From a bacterium (GTDB lineage: Bacteria > Myxococcota_A > Bradymonadia > Bradymonadales > Bradymonadaceae), in NCBI GenBank assembly GCA_030427705.1, contig JAUIBR010000027.1, forward strand, positions 1-64,000: a DNA stretch of 64,000 bases, given 5' to 3'. Position 1 is the stretch's first letter. Every line of letters begins with the position of its first letter. The position numbers were made by a program, and so were the translations under genes. The notes beneath the pieces are model-generated. The model made no database searches and had not been told where the DNA came from. It was given only the letters and a program-made list of their open reading frames with translations. Shown piece after piece: positions 1-9,916 of the stretch.

Positions 1-653
1 ATGACGCGATTTCCGGGGATTCTGTACAGGCAGAATCCGAGTCGCGAGGCGGCGCGAGCGTGGACGCGTCGAAATCAGTCGCCAAGACTACGGTCAAATC
101 CGATCCGGTGCGCGCTGACGTGGACCAGATGTTCGTGAAGAACGCTTGGGTGACACTAGAACTCGACGATGAAGATGAGTTCGCTCCAACCATCAAGAAG
201 ATTCGAGAGACGGCGAAGCGGCTGAAGGGCTATATCGCCGACGAGACTCAGAACAGCATCACAATCAAAATTCCCGCCGCCAGTTTGGATTCCGCCAAGG
301 CCGGCATCGAGCAGTTGGGCGAGGTCACCGCCGAGAACATCAGTGTCGTTGATGTGACAGCAAACTATGTCGATCTCAAACTGCGAATCGACAATCTGCG
401 AAAGCTCAAGACCCGACTGCAGGAACTCATTGTTGCAGGACAGAACGTCAAAGAGATTCTAGAAGTCGAGAAAGAGCTTGCGCGTGTAACAGGCCAGCTT
501 GAACAGCTCGAAGGTCAGATGCGCCTCATGCAGAATCAAATCTCTTACGCCACGATTTCTGTGCGGCTGGACACGAGCGTGTCGCCCGGCCCCATCGGTT
601 GGGTGTTTTACGGTTTGTACTCGGGCGTGAAGTGGTTGTTCGTTTGGGATTAG
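1..653 (+). CDS. DUF4349-type protein, 5' truncated by window edge
   Basis: The frame is open from the first full codon (position 3) to the stop at 651-653, so the gene begins upstream of the window. A GTG at 60 is an in-frame internal candidate but is not needed. The visible 216 residues show a low-complexity Ser/Glu-rich stretch, a beta-alpha domain with strands such as ITIKIPAASLD and the phrase TANYVDLKLRIDNLRKLKTR, a long coiled coil (VEKELARVTGQLEQLEGQMR), then ISYATISVRL and a short hydrophobic tail (GWVFYGLYSGVKWLFVWD). This order is characteristic of DUF4349 proteins, which are usually lipoproteins or single-pass membrane proteins; the lipobox would lie upstream. Function is unknown. 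The family call is by eye, with good confidence. Confidence 0.8.
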   Translation, partial: DAISGDSVQAESESRGGASVDASKSVAKTTVKSDPVRADVDQMFVKNAWVTLELDDEDEFAPTIKKIRETAKRLKGYIADETQNSITIKIPAASLDSAKAGIEQLGEVTAENISVVDVTANYVDLKLRIDNLRKLKTRLQELIVAGQNVKEILEVEKELARVTGQLEQLEGQMRLMQNQISYATISVRLDTSVSPGPIGWVFYGLYSGVKWLFVWD

Positions 654-712
654 CGCACTTGCTCAATCGGACGTGTCGGTAGAAGATATCGCCTCCCTCA
701 ACGAGGACGTTC

Positions 713-1309
713 GTGGCGCGCATTCTGGTCATTTTGGCACTACTCATGGGTTTGGTTGGCTGCAAGGAAGAGCCGAAACCAAAGGTTGACCCACCGATTG
801 AGTTTGAGAGTCAGAAGGCTCCCTACAAACTGACCCTGCCACCGAAGTGGAATCGAGAAGACCCCAAGACCCTAAACACACACGCAGATTTCGCAGCCAG
901 TTTTGGCGGCAACGTCTATGTGATCGTGATCCCACAGGAGCTTCCACAGTTCCCTAACGTCGAACCGCCAGATTCGTTAGCGCTCAAGCGCGCCAGTATG
1001 TCGGTGATGGAATCGCAAGTGGACGGCCTCACCGTCGAGCGTCAGGGCCCCGTGAAGGTTGATGGGCAATTGGCGCAATCGGTGGTGGCCAAAGGCACCG
1101 TCGAAAAGCAACCCGTCAAATATGCCACCACGTACGTCACCTATCAGGGATGGGGCTTCCAAATCGTCGGGTGGGGACCAGCCGAGAGCGCGTCGCTTGT
1201 AATCTCGCAAGCTGACGAGTTCCTACAAGGGTGGAAATTCACGCCTCAGGAAAAACGCAACCTCGATGCTGGCACGGACATCGAAACCGTGCCCGACGCC
1301 GGCGACTGA
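713..1309 (+). CDS. Hypothetical lipoprotein (198 aa)
   Basis: Starts with GTG at 713, preceded by an AGGA ribosome site about 8 bases upstream. The N-terminus MARILVILALLMGLVGC is a clear lipoprotein signal with lipobox LVGC, so mature protein should start at Cys17 and be attached to a membrane. The body contains a YKLTLPPKW strand and alternating beta segments (NVYVIVIPQELP, YATTYVTYQGWGFQIVGWG), loosely like DcrB/PsbP-type small lipoproteins that follow this strand-rich plan. It ends with an acidic tail. It sits between the DUF4349 gene and trxB on the same strand. I do not recognise a function. Confidence 0.8.
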   Translation: MARILVILALLMGLVGCKEEPKPKVDPPIEFESQKAPYKLTLPPKWNREDPKTLNTHADFAASFGGNVYVIVIPQELPQFPNVEPPDSLALKRASMSVMESQVDGLTVERQGPVKVDGQLAQSVVAKGTVEKQPVKYATTYVTYQGWGFQIVGWGPAESASLVISQADEFLQGWKFTPQEKRNLDAGTDIETVPDAGD

Positions 1310-1370
1310 CCATTGCAAAAACACGGTGGTTGGGTAAGTTGCCCGCGTCTGTTTCTTTTGGAGTATTACG

Positions 1371-2321
1371 ATGCCAGACCTCAAAAAAGACGTTTACGAC
1401 GTCACCATCATGGGAAGCGGCCCAGCGGGCCTCACCGCGGCGATTTACACGGCTCGCGCGAACCTTGAACCCGTGATCTTCGAGGGCCCTCAGCCCGGTG
1501 GTCAGCTCACCATTACGACTGATGTCGAAAACTACCCAGGATTTCCTGACGGGATCATGGGCCCAGAGTTCATCGAGCGCACCCGCGCCCAAGCAACGCG
1601 CTTCGGAACGGAGATTCACCAGGTTCTGATCGAGTCTGTTGACTTCGATTCGCACCCGTACACTGTCAAACTCGACGATGGTACGGAGTACAAGACGAAC
1701 ACACTCATTATCGCGTCCGGCGCGCGTGCTCGGCTTCTTGGCTTGGAGAGCGAGAGCCACATGATGGGGTATGGTGTTTCAACCTGTGCCACCTGCGATG
1801 GCTTCTTCTTCCGTGGCAAGCCCATCGCGATCGTTGGCGGTGGCGACTCAGCAATGGAAGAGGCTGTGTTCCTGACCAAGTTTGCGAGCAAGGTCTACGT
1901 CGTTCACCGACGCGAAGAGCTTCGCGCATCGAAGATCATGCAAGAGCGCGCGCTCAAAAACGAAAAGATTGAGTTCCTCTGGAACAAGCAAGTCCACGAA
2001 GTCGTCGGCGTGCGAGAGTCCGGTGTCGAAAAGCTCGTCCTTGAAGACACCAAAACCGGTGAATTCAGTGACCTTGCGGTGGAAGGGCTGTTTGTCGCCA
2101 TTGGGCACATCCCCAATACCCACATTTTCGAGGGTCAGTTGGACATGGACGAGAATGGCTACATTGTAACTAAGCCGGACTCCACCAGGACCAACGTCGA
2201 TGGCGTTTTCGCAGTGGGTGACGTGCAAGACCACGTCTACCGACAAGCCATCACCGCGGCGGGCTCAGGCTGCATGGGCGCTCTTGATGCCGAGCGTTGG
2301 CTCGAGAATCTGCACGGCTAA
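1371..2321 (+). CDS. trxB: Thioredoxin reductase (NADPH)
   Basis: A 316-residue low-molecular-weight thioredoxin reductase, the normal family length. It transfers electrons from NADPH through FAD and a redox-active disulfide to thioredoxin in the cytoplasm. The FAD-binding GSGPAG motif is at residues 15-20. The active-site CATC pair lies at residues 139-142, within CATCDGFFF. The second dinucleotide motif is [14 protein letters not shown]. The C-terminal FAD site is [24 protein letters not shown]. The ATG is preceded by a GGAG site. A bidirectional terminator lies directly downstream. No thioredoxin gene is adjacent. Confidence 0.97.
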   Translation: MPDLKKDVYDVTIMGSGPAGLTAAIYTARANLEPVIFEGPQPGGQLTITTDVENYPGFPDGIMGPEFIERTRAQATRFGTEIHQVLIESVDFDSHPYTVKLDDGTEYKTNTLIIASGARARLLGLESESHMMGYGVSTCATCDGFFFRGKPIAIVGGGDSAMEEAVFLTKFASKVYVVHRREELRASKIMQERALKNEKIEFLWNKQVHEVVGVRESGVEKLVLEDTKTGEFSDLAVEGLFVAIGHIPNTHIFEGQLDMDENGYIVTKPDSTRTNVDGVFAVGDVQDHVYRQAITAAGSGCMGALDAERWLENLHG

Positions 2322-2341
2322 TCTGCTTGCAAGGCCAACAA

Positions 2342-2370
2342 AAAAGGCGACCCGAGGGTCGCCTTTTCTT
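2342..2370. terminator. Bidirectional intrinsic terminator between trxB and glnA
   Basis: A perfect hairpin with arms AAAAGGCGACC and GGTCGCCTTTT around a four-base loop (arms roughly 2342-2352 and 2357-2367). A T-rich tail follows on the plus strand and an A-run provides the same on the minus strand. It separates the convergent genes trxB and glnA and can serve both. Confidence 0.85.
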
Positions 2371-2388
2371 TTATCTGAAACTCGGCGC

Positions 2389-3819
2389 CTAGCCGTTGAA
2401 GTACAGTTTGTACTCAAGCGGCGTGATTGCGGTACGAGCTGGGATAATCTCTTCATTCAGCTTGTAGTCGATCCAAGTCTCGATGACGTCCTCGGTGAAG
2501 ACATCGCCTTTCAGCAGGAACTCATGGTCTTCTGCGAGCGCGGCGAGTGCCTCGTCGAGGTTACCTGGAGCGCTTGGGATCTGATTCAACTCTTCCGGCG
2601 GAAGGCTGTAGATATCCTTGTCCATCGGCGAGCCTGGGTCGAGCTGACGCTCAATACCGTCGAGGCCAGCCATCAGGATTGCAGCGAACGCGAAGTAGCC
2701 GTTGCAGGTTGGGTCTGGCGTACGGAATTCGATCCGCTTCGCATTGGCACTCGATGCGTACATCGGGATACGGACAGCAGCCGAACGGTTACGGCTTGAG
2801 TACGCGAGCTTGTTCGGTGCTTCGAATCCAGGAACAAGGCGCTTGAAGCTGTTCATCGTTGGGTTCGTCAATGCGACCAGTGCTGGTGCGTGCTCAAGGA
2901 TACCTGCGATGAAGTGGAGACCGGTTTGGCTCAGACCTGCGTACTTGTCGCCAGCCATGAGGTTTTTGCCGTCCTTCCAAATCGACGTGTGAACGTGCAT
3001 GCCGCTTCCGTTGTCGCCTTCGATTGGCTTCGGCATGAAGGTCACAACCTTGTTTCGTCGTCGGGCGACGTTTCGGATGATGTATTTGAACCACTGAAGC
3101 TTGTCCGCCATGTTCACGAGCGAATCGAAACGAATTCCGACCTCACCCTGACCAGCAGTTGCGACTTCATGGTGGTGTACGTCCACTTCGATACCCGCCG
3201 CTTCCAGCGTCAACGCCATTTCCGTGCGCAGGTCGTGGTGGTGGTCGTAAGGTGGAACTGGGAAGTAGCCACCTTTGTGCTCTGGCTTGTATCCGAGGTT
3301 TGGTCGCTCATCGCGACCCGTGTTCCAAGCTGCTTCGACTGAGTCGATTGCATAGAAGCTGGATTGGGCACCGATGCTGTAGCGCACATCATCAAAGATG
3401 AAGAACTCAGCCTCTGGTCCGAAGTATGCGGTGTCAGCGATTCCGGAGCTCTTCATGTAGGCTTCGGCCTTTTTCGCAACGTAACGAGGGTCGCGGGTGT
3501 AGGCTTGGCCCGTGATTGGGTCCGAGATGTCGCAGACGAAGCTGACCGTTGGAACTTCTGGGAATGGATCCATCCGTGCCGTTTCAGGGTCGGGAGTGAC
3601 CGACATATCTGATGCGTTGATGGGCTGCCATCCACGGATCGAGCTTCCGTCGAAGCCTAGACCGTCTTCGAACAGGCTCTCATCGAGACGGTGTGCGGGG
3701 ATGGTGGTGTGCTGCCAAGTGCCTGGGAAGTCCTGAAACTTCAGGTCTACCATCTGAGCGCCGTGCTCTTTTGCAAACTTGATCGCGTCCTTGATTGCTG
3801 CCGATTTCGATTTCGCCAT
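2389..3819 (-). CDS. glnA: Glutamine synthetase type I
   Basis: A 476-residue GSI-beta-length enzyme that makes glutamine from glutamate, ammonia and ATP. Signature segments include [11 protein letters not shown] near the N-terminus, [13 protein letters not shown] (metal-binding Glu), [11 protein letters not shown], the ATP-binding [18 protein letters not shown] and [12 protein letters not shown], and the C-terminal [12 protein letters not shown]. Tyr404 in [12 protein letters not shown] corresponds to the tyrosine adenylylated by GlnE in other proteobacteria, so covalent regulation is likely. The ATG at 3819 has an AGGAACC site. glnB ends 24 bases upstream on the same strand, so the two form a nitrogen-assimilation operon. 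Confidence 0.97.
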   Translation of the reverse strand: MAKSKSAAIKDAIKFAKEHGAQMVDLKFQDFPGTWQHTTIPAHRLDESLFEDGLGFDGSSIRGWQPINASDMSVTPDPETARMDPFPEVPTVSFVCDISDPITGQAYTRDPRYVAKKAEAYMKSSGIADTAYFGPEAEFFIFDDVRYSIGAQSSFYAIDSVEAAWNTGRDERPNLGYKPEHKGGYFPVPPYDHHHDLRTEMALTLEAAGIEVDVHHHEVATAGQGEVGIRFDSLVNMADKLQWFKYIIRNVARRRNKVVTFMPKPIEGDNGSGMHVHTSIWKDGKNLMAGDKYAGLSQTGLHFIAGILEHAPALVALTNPTMNSFKRLVPGFEAPNKLAYSSRNRSAAVRIPMYASSANAKRIEFRTPDPTCNGYFAFAAILMAGLDGIERQLDPGSPMDKDIYSLPPEELNQIPSAPGNLDEALAALAEDHEFLLKGDVFTEDVIETWIDYKLNEEIIPARTAITPLEYKLYFNG

Positions 3820-3843
3820 GACTGGTTCCTGTAGATTTAGACC

Positions 3844-4239
<396 letters not shown>

Positions 4240-4298
4240 TCATGTGGATCAATAGGGATCGTAAGAAACCGCTAAAAAACAAGGGATGACGCGGTGTG

Positions 4299-4760
4299 TC
4301 ACTCTCGCTCAGTAGCGATTACAGCGGTGCCGCTGAGGTAGTCGTGCAGTCCGCGTCGATTTGGGTCAGCCAACACCCACAGATAACCGAGTGAAAGGGT
4401 GATCAAATTCATCCAACTCCCGATTAGGCGTAACACGATTCGCCACCATTCTGGGCGGTCCCCGTCGCCGTCTACGACGTGTAGCCGAGCCAGCTTGGAA
4501 CCGGGGCTCCAGCCAATGGACTCCCAGATCGCATTCCCGATGGTCAAAAAGAGCCCGGCGAACACAGCGGGCAGAACCACGGTTTGGGGCGCATCCAACC
4601 AGGCTTTCAACAGCCATTCTGTCAGGAACCACTCCGGAGGCGGAGTGAAAGCCGCGGTATCGAATAGGCCCAAATGCCACGCCCCAACGTAGGCCAGCGT
4701 CGTAGGGATGGCGTCTACCAACAGCGCGAGCAACCTGCGAAAGAGACCGACTGTTTTCAC
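4299..4760 (-). CDS. RDD-family membrane protein
   Basis: A 153-residue integral membrane protein of the RDD family. Evidence is an Arg-containing first helix (GLFRRLLALLVDAIPTTLAYV), two more hydrophobic segments, the loop SPGSKLARLHVVD and the terminal LHDYLSGTAVIA, all typical of the family. The start is taken as GTG at 4760: it makes a GTGA overlap with the rsmE stop and is preceded by a GGGGGGA ribosome site. A TTG at 4772 is possible but would sit on that site. It is the last gene of a tightly overlapping minus-strand set. Function is unknown; RDD proteins are often suggested to be transporters. Confidence 0.85.
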   Translation of the reverse strand: MKTVGLFRRLLALLVDAIPTTLAYVGAWHLGLFDTAAFTPPPEWFLTEWLLKAWLDAPQTVVLPAVFAGLFLTIGNAIWESIGWSPGSKLARLHVVDGDGDRPEWWRIVLRLIGSWMNLITLSLGYLWVLADPNRRGLHDYLSGTAVIATERE

Positions 4761-5452
4761 ATATCCCCCCAACGTGACTGCAGCACCGTGATGCCAGCGA
4801 TGCAGGCAGTCTCAACTCTCAAGATACGGGGGCCGAGGTTCAAGGGGAGGGCGCCCAACTCGGATAGAAACGCCTCTTCATCGCTTGAAAAACCGCCTTC
4901 CGGTCCGACGAACAGGCCTATCTCAGATGGGGATTGGGTAGGTTTTTCGGAACTCTTGTAGGGTGCCGCCAGCATCAACAAACTTGGAAGGTCAGAGACG
5001 TTACGCAACGAAACGGGCTCGGAAATCTCTGGGGTATATGCCCGCCTGCTTTGCCGTGCTGCGCCGACAACGGTCGACTGCCAACGACTTAGTTGCTTGT
5101 GGATGCGGTCCTCACGAAACCGCACCACGCTGCGCTCCGATTGAATTGGAACGATTCGCCAAACACCCAACTCTGTGCATTTCTCCAGAATCGTCGCCCA
5201 TCGCTCGCCCTTCGGGGGAGCCACGCAGAGCGTAATCCTGCAATCCGGTTCCGGAGCGGTATCAATGGATTGGACGTTGAGGACCCCATTTTCAATATCG
5301 GCAATTATGCACTTGGCCAGTCCGCCGCATCCATCAAACGCCTCAACAGGGTCGTCGTTTTGCATCCGGAGCACATCGCGCAGGTAGTGCGTCTGCTCTT
5401 TGGGGAGCTGCAATTCCCCGAGTTGAATACTGTCGACCGGGACACGCCTCAT
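4757..5452 (-). CDS. rsmE: 16S rRNA m3U1498 methyltransferase
   Basis: A 231-residue SPOUT-class methyltransferase that modifies U1498 of 16S rRNA using S-adenosylmethionine. The diagnostic C-terminal knot motifs are present: LFVGPEGGFSSDEEAFL and LNLGPRILRVETACIAGI. The N-terminal half has the PUA-like LPKEQTHYLRDVLRMQ and the central APPKGERWATILEKCTELGV. The start is ATG at 5452 because it forms an ATGA overlap with the prmA stop; a longer form from 5479 would run into prmA. No strong ribosome site is seen, which suggests translational coupling. The prmA-rsmE pairing is common in bacteria. Confidence 0.95.
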   Translation of the reverse strand: MRRVPVDSIQLGELQLPKEQTHYLRDVLRMQNDDPVEAFDGCGGLAKCIIADIENGVLNVQSIDTAPEPDCRITLCVAPPKGERWATILEKCTELGVWRIVPIQSERSVVRFREDRIHKQLSRWQSTVVGAARQSRRAYTPEISEPVSLRNVSDLPSLLMLAAPYKSSEKPTQSPSEIGLFVGPEGGFSSDEEAFLSELGALPLNLGPRILRVETACIAGITVLQSRWGDM

Positions 5453-6309
5453 GATTTTTCGTAGACCAAACAGACCCACTCACCGCTTGCGTCGCGATGC
5501 TGCAAAGTGAGCGATTCGAGGTCGAAGTGTGCTTTGAACTCGTCCTCTTGGCTCAACGTCAATCCACTCATGAGCAACAGTCCGCCCGTTCGCACTCGTG
5601 CAACCAAGTCCTCTCTAAGGTCCATAAGGATATGGGCGAGTATGTTTCCGATCACGAGATCAAACGTGCCGGTGATGCGATCCAGTGATGTGGTTGTGAG
5701 CTCGACCCCATCTATGCTGTTTAGCCTCAAATTCTCTCGAGCATTGTCCAGAACATCATCGTTCAAGTCGATGCCGGTAACCTGACCAGAGCCAAGCTTT
5801 CGCGCACAAATACTGAGGATTGCGGACCCGCACCCAACATCCAAAATGCTGCAGCCGGGAGTAACCAACGTCTCTAACTGCGTGGAGCACAGCTGCGTGG
5901 TCTCGTGCGTGCCCGTTCCGAACGCCATGCCCGGTTCAATGATGACCTTGTGTCCGCCGGCAGGAGCCTCGAATTTCTCCCACGGTGGGCCAACGCGAAT
6001 TCCAGGCGAAAGCAGGGTAGGCTTGAAATACTCTTTCCACGCAGTCTCCCAAGAACGGTCGTCGTAACGCCCCCAAATGGTGTCCGAGAGACCATCAAAC
6101 TGGGGTTCTGCCATCTGCCCGCTGGAAGATTCGAAGAATGCAATTACCCGCGTCAAGCCGTCTGGAACGGGAGGGATAGCGTCGTTCTCCATGAACGTTG
6201 TGCCATCTTGAATCTCAACGCCGGCTGCTCCGCCTGCCCAGATAGAGGCCACGGTGTCATCGGCTGATTGTGTAAGGCCTTCAAGCCGAAACCAAATCGG
6301 TTCGCTCAT
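5449..6309 (-). CDS. prmA: Ribosomal protein L11 methyltransferase
   Basis: A 286-residue methyltransferase that trimethylates ribosomal protein L11. The characteristic PrmA motif GMAFGTGTHETTQLC is present, followed by the SAM-binding ILDVGCGSAILSICARKLG and GQVTGIDLNDDVLDNAREN, and the NILA substrate-site motif in VIGNILAHILMDL. The length matches the family. The ATG at 6309 overlaps the stop of the upstream lipoprotein gene as ATGA, and its own stop overlaps the rsmE start the same way, so the three are co-translated. Confidence 0.96.
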   Translation of the reverse strand: MSEPIWFRLEGLTQSADDTVASIWAGGAAGVEIQDGTTFMENDAIPPVPDGLTRVIAFFESSSGQMAEPQFDGLSDTIWGRYDDRSWETAWKEYFKPTLLSPGIRVGPPWEKFEAPAGGHKVIIEPGMAFGTGTHETTQLCSTQLETLVTPGCSILDVGCGSAILSICARKLGSGQVTGIDLNDDVLDNARENLRLNSIDGVELTTTSLDRITGTFDLVIGNILAHILMDLREDLVARVRTGGLLLMSGLTLSQEDEFKAHFDLESLTLQHRDASGEWVCLVYEKS

Positions 6310-7340
6310 TTCGATTCCACAAATTCGAAGTCACTCGGAGCTGCGCGTATCAACCGCTTCTCCCACCCATCAGGTGGTCGAAGCGTCGTCACAAACTCTC
6401 GCTTTTCACCTGGCGCAATCGGTGTTCCGCCGGGTTCCAATAACACGTGATTGGACTGCGTCACTTCAGTTCCATCTGCATTATCAAATGACACGCTGAC
6501 GCTGACTGAGGACAGCGGTTGGTCCAGTGTGTTTTTGAACCATACGATCGCCTCGTATTGAAGGACGTTTCCACGATACACGCGGCGCAGTTTGCTTCGT
6601 GTGACCGTGAGCCGTTCCAGCTGCTTCGCCTTCACCTCGGCCGCCAATTTCGCCCGGAGTTCGTCACGCTGAGCCAGAAAGTCCGTGTCCTCAGGCGTCA
6701 ATGACTCCGAAATTTTCATGATTGCGTTGGCCAGTGGTTCGCCTGTCAGGGGCCTTGCTTCCTTGATTTCTGCGGCTATGCGGGCGTTACGTTCGCCCTG
6801 TTCAAGCTTTTCGTTGAAAGCTTCCAGCCGTGCATTGATATCCCCGGCCCCGGTTGCCTTGAAAACGTTTGCGCGAAGCGGCACCAGCGTTTCACGAGCC
6901 TTCACCAACTCACCGTCCTTCATAAACGCATCGACTTTGGCCAACTCCTGCTCGATCTCCTGGCGACGGGCGAGATTTAGCGAAACTCGCCACTTTTTAT
7001 CCGTGTCACGAACCACGACGACGTTTCGAATGGCGTTCTGAGTCTTGTCTTTCGCCGTAAGCTCCACCTCAACCGCGCATTCATCGAGCTCGCAGGTCGT
7101 CGATTTCACGACGAGCGTGCCACCGTCGAAATCAGGGCTTTCATGAAAGTCGGCTGCAAAAGCAGCGGCGTCCACGACGGCCTTATCCCGGGAACTCAAA
7201 AACGGGTATGCGCGAAACGGGGCGTCGTAGATCTCGACGGACTCGATGTAGGCCATAGCTGCATCGGCGGCTTGACCTTGGTCGTCCTTGCACCCCAGTC
7301 CCGCAATCAGGGTCAGCATTACTAACAGTGCAACATGCAT
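6306..7340 (-). CDS. Hypothetical lipoprotein, first gene of prmA operon
   Basis: The ATG at 7340 gives MHVALLVMLTLIAGLGC, a clear lipoprotein signal (lipobox GLGC). A longer frame extends upstream to 7433 but would bury the signal. A GTG at 7349 is an alternative. The 344 residues continue with a helical region rich in charged residues (a likely coiled coil around RRQEIEQELAKVDAFMKDGE). A C-terminal beta domain (VYRGNVLQYEAIVWFKN, VSVSVSFDNADG, PIAPGEKREFVTTLRPP) looks like the FxLYD-type fold found in exported proteins. It overlaps prmA by ATGA. Function unknown. Confidence 0.75.
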   Translation of the reverse strand: MHVALLVMLTLIAGLGCKDDQGQAADAAMAYIESVEIYDAPFRAYPFLSSRDKAVVDAAAFAADFHESPDFDGGTLVVKSTTCELDECAVEVELTAKDKTQNAIRNVVVVRDTDKKWRVSLNLARRQEIEQELAKVDAFMKDGELVKARETLVPLRANVFKATGAGDINARLEAFNEKLEQGERNARIAAEIKEARPLTGEPLANAIMKISESLTPEDTDFLAQRDELRAKLAAEVKAKQLERLTVTRSKLRRVYRGNVLQYEAIVWFKNTLDQPLSSVSVSVSFDNADGTEVTQSNHVLLEPGGTPIAPGEKREFVTTLRPPDGWEKRLIRAAPSDFEFVESK

Positions 7341-7444
7341 GGTGGTCACTCTATACCGGTACACGAACGGGTCAACGCCCATTGCGCTTGACCGACAGTT
7401 CAGACGTTGAGTAGGAACGACCTTCAGCTGCACCGAGGATTCCG

Positions 7445-8221
7445 ATGTCAGACAATCTCACGATCACTTTCGAAGGCCGTGTGGCCACTGTCACGATTGA
7501 CCGCGAGCAGCGCCGAAACGCGCTGTCAACGCAGGTAGTCAGTGAGCTCATCGAGGCGTTCAATGACCTCTCGCAGAATGACGACGTTGGTGTTGTTGTG
7601 CTCACCGGTGCTGGCGAGCGGGCGTTCTGTGCCGGCGGAGACCTTTCGGACATGCAGGGCGATGGGATGCTCGACCTCCACGCAAACCGCGGGAAGTTCG
7701 TCGACTTGATGATCGCAATGAATCGCTGCGCGAAGCCAATTGTTGCACGGGTGAACGGGCACGCACTGGGCGGCGGGTTTGGATTGATGCTGAATTGCGA
7801 CATCGTCGTTGCGAGCGAGACGGCAAAACTCGGCACACCCGAAATCAGGCTGGGACTGTTTCCGATGATGATCATGGCAGTCATCGTGCGGAACATCGGT
7901 CGAAAGCACGCGATGGATTTGATGCTGTCTGGTGAGCGGATTTCGGCAGAGCGGGGCGTGCAGATTGGCGCGGTGAACTACTGCGTTCCTGCCGACGAGC
8001 TTGATGCGAAGCTAGCCGAAGTCGTCGAGAGGATTGCGGGCTTTTCGCCGGCAATTCTAAAGCTGGGTAGAAACGCGTTCTACAAGACACAAGACATGAG
8101 CTTCGAAGAGGCGCTGCGCTCGTTACACAACGAACTCTCCATCAATGCGATGACGGAAGACGCGTCGGAAGGTGTGATGGCGTTTCTGGCCAAGCGCGAG
8201 CCCGAATGGAAGGGCCGCTAG
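7445..8221 (+). CDS. Enoyl-CoA hydratase/isomerase (crotonase) family protein
   Basis: A 258-residue crotonase-fold protein. Visible motifs are VATVTIDREQRRNALS, VVVLTGAGERAFCAGGDLSDM (CoA/oxyanion loop) and VARVNGHALGGGFGLMLNCDIVVAS followed by KLGTPEIRLGLFPMMI. Of the two catalytic glutamates of classical hydratases, the one in TPEI is kept, whereas the GGGCEL position reads GGGFGL. The reaction may therefore not be simple hydration of enoyl-CoA. Start is ATG with a GAGG site. It stands alone between the prmA operon (divergent) and dapB (convergent), sharing a CTAG stop with dapB. No beta-oxidation partners are adjacent. Confidence 0.9.
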   Translation: MSDNLTITFEGRVATVTIDREQRRNALSTQVVSELIEAFNDLSQNDDVGVVVLTGAGERAFCAGGDLSDMQGDGMLDLHANRGKFVDLMIAMNRCAKPIVARVNGHALGGGFGLMLNCDIVVASETAKLGTPEIRLGLFPMMIMAVIVRNIGRKHAMDLMLSGERISAERGVQIGAVNYCVPADELDAKLAEVVERIAGFSPAILKLGRNAFYKTQDMSFEEALRSLHNELSINAMTEDASEGVMAFLAKREPEWKGR

Positions 8222-8970
8222 GAAAAGAGAACGTCTCGCATCGTGTAGTTGCCTGGGGCTTTTCCGGCAATCCATGATGCCGCTCGGAGCGCTCCGCGTG
8301 CGAAGATGGCGCGGTCTTGTGCGCGATGTGTCAGCTCGATGCGCTCGCCGGCACCCAGCAAGAACACCGTGTGTTCGCCGACGACGGAGCCGCCTCGAAC
8401 CACTTGGAAACCAATCTCTTCATCGCTTCGTGCGCCGGTGTGGCCTTGGCGAGCCCATTGCGCGACGTCGTTGAGTTTCGCGTCGCGTCCACGGGCTGCC
8501 GCTTCGCCCAGGAAGAGGGCAGTGCCCGATGGTGCATCGACCTTGTTCCTGTGATGCGCCTCAAACACCTCAATATCGAATCCTTGTGCCGCTTTCGCAG
8601 CGGACTCAACAAGGTGTTCGAGGATATTCACGCCGACTGAGAAGTTTGCAGCCAGCAATACCGGAATCGTCTCAGACGCCGCCGCAAGCTCTTCGACCTG
8701 TTCGTCGCTCAGGCCGGTGGACCCGCTCACAAATCCGCTTTTGTTACGAACTGCGGCTGCCAATGCAGCCGAGAAACCTCTTGGTGTCGCAAAATCGACG
8801 ATGACATCGACAGGATTGAGTTTCGAAGCGTCGTCGACGGTGTCGACCCCATGAAATGGCGTCGATCCGACGACACCCTGTGTAATCTGGATGTCCCTAA
8901 ACTCGCCCTGGACCGACATAATCGACCGACCCATTCGCCCAGCGATTCCTGCGATTGCGACCGTTGTCAT
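8218..8970 (-). CDS. dapB: 4-hydroxy-tetrahydrodipicolinate reductase
   Basis: A 250-residue DapB, which reduces the DapA product with NAD(P)H in lysine and diaminopimelate synthesis. The N-terminal dinucleotide motif is GIAGRMGRS. VIVDFATPRG and VSGSTGLSDEQ follow, then the active-site segment EAHHRNKVDAPSGTA, with the His-His and the Lys of the family. The C-terminus contains HTVFLLGAGERIELTHRAQDR. It overlaps the dapA stop by an ATGA and shares a palindromic CTAG stop with the convergent crotonase gene. Confidence 0.97.
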   Translation of the reverse strand: MTTVAIAGIAGRMGRSIMSVQGEFRDIQITQGVVGSTPFHGVDTVDDASKLNPVDVIVDFATPRGFSAALAAAVRNKSGFVSGSTGLSDEQVEELAAASETIPVLLAANFSVGVNILEHLVESAAKAAQGFDIEVFEAHHRNKVDAPSGTALFLGEAAARGRDAKLNDVAQWARQGHTGARSDEEIGFQVVRGGSVVGEHTVFLLGAGERIELTHRAQDRAIFARGALRAASWIAGKAPGNYTMRDVLFS

Positions 8971-9842
8971 AGGAGTTCCGCTTCAATCAGCGCAGCTTTG
9001 ACGCGCTGCTCCAATTCCTCGTCCCCAGTGTAGAGCGGAGCGCGTGCTTCATCGGAGCACCAACCCAAAAGACGGGCGGCGGTCTTGGTCGGGACGGGGT
9101 TGGCGTCTGAGAACAAGACTCTTGCCAACGCGGTGACCTTGAAGTGTTGCCGTTGTGCTTGCGCAATATTGCCTGATCGGACGTTCGCCACGAGTTCTGA
9201 CAACAAGCCCGGGGCCAAGTTGGAAACGACGGAGATGCACCCGTGCCCTCCGGTCGCGACCAGGTGGAATGTCGTAAAGTCGTCGCCACTCAAGACCGCG
9301 AAATCATCGGGTGCACCAGCGATGATGTCGGAGTCCAACGTCATATTCGCGCTGGCTTCCTTGATTGCGATGATGTTTGGATGTTTTGCCAGCGTAAGGA
9401 CGGTCTCGGCCGTCATCGAAATCACCGTGCGTCCGGGCACATTGTAGAGAACGACTGGAAGCCCACCTTGGTCTGCGACCGTTGTGAAGTGGGTCACGAG
9501 GCCACGTTGGCCAGGCTTGTTGTAGTACGGGACGACCACGAGTGCGGCATCAACGCCGCCCATTTCAGCCACTTCCTTGGTAAACGCCACGGAGGCTGCA
9601 GTGTTGTTGCTGCCCGTGCCTGCGATGACCGGAACGCGTCCATTGTTCACTTCAACAGTTGTCTTAATGACGGCGAGACGCTCGCCTTCCGACATTGTCG
9701 AAGCTTCGCCAGTCGTGCCGCACGGCACGAGACCATCGATTCCGTCTTGGATTTGGCGGTCAACAAGAGCTTTCAAGCTCTCGAAATCAACTTCGCCGTT
9801 CTTAAATGGGGTGATTAGTGCGGTAAATGCGCCGTTAAGCAT
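8967..9842 (-). CDS. dapA: 4-hydroxy-tetrahydrodipicolinate synthase
   Basis: A 291-residue TIM-barrel lyase that condenses pyruvate with aspartate semialdehyde. Motifs: GAFTALITPFKNGEVD at the start, PCGTTGEASTMSEGER (substrate Thr-Thr), VVPYYNKPGQRGL, the tyrosine in YNVPGRT and the Schiff-base lysine in IAIKEAS. Start ATG at 9842 has a GAGG about ten bases upstream. dapB follows with an ATGA overlap, so the two lysine/peptidoglycan genes are coupled. The uvrD-type helicase gene lies 74 bases upstream on the same strand and may share the transcript. Confidence 0.97.
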   Translation of the reverse strand: MLNGAFTALITPFKNGEVDFESLKALVDRQIQDGIDGLVPCGTTGEASTMSEGERLAVIKTTVEVNNGRVPVIAGTGSNNTAASVAFTKEVAEMGGVDAALVVVPYYNKPGQRGLVTHFTTVADQGGLPVVLYNVPGRTVISMTAETVLTLAKHPNIIAIKEASANMTLDSDIIAGAPDDFAVLSGDDFTTFHLVATGGHGCISVVSNLAPGLLSELVANVRSGNIAQAQRQHFKVTALARVLFSDANPVPTKTAARLLGWCSDEARAPLYTGDEELEQRVKAALIEAELL

Positions 9843-9916
9843 CGCTGGAAACCTCAGGTTGCGCCCGATTCAGGGCCGTTGAACGGATGGGAAATTGACG
9901 GCTGGCGAGGGCTTTG

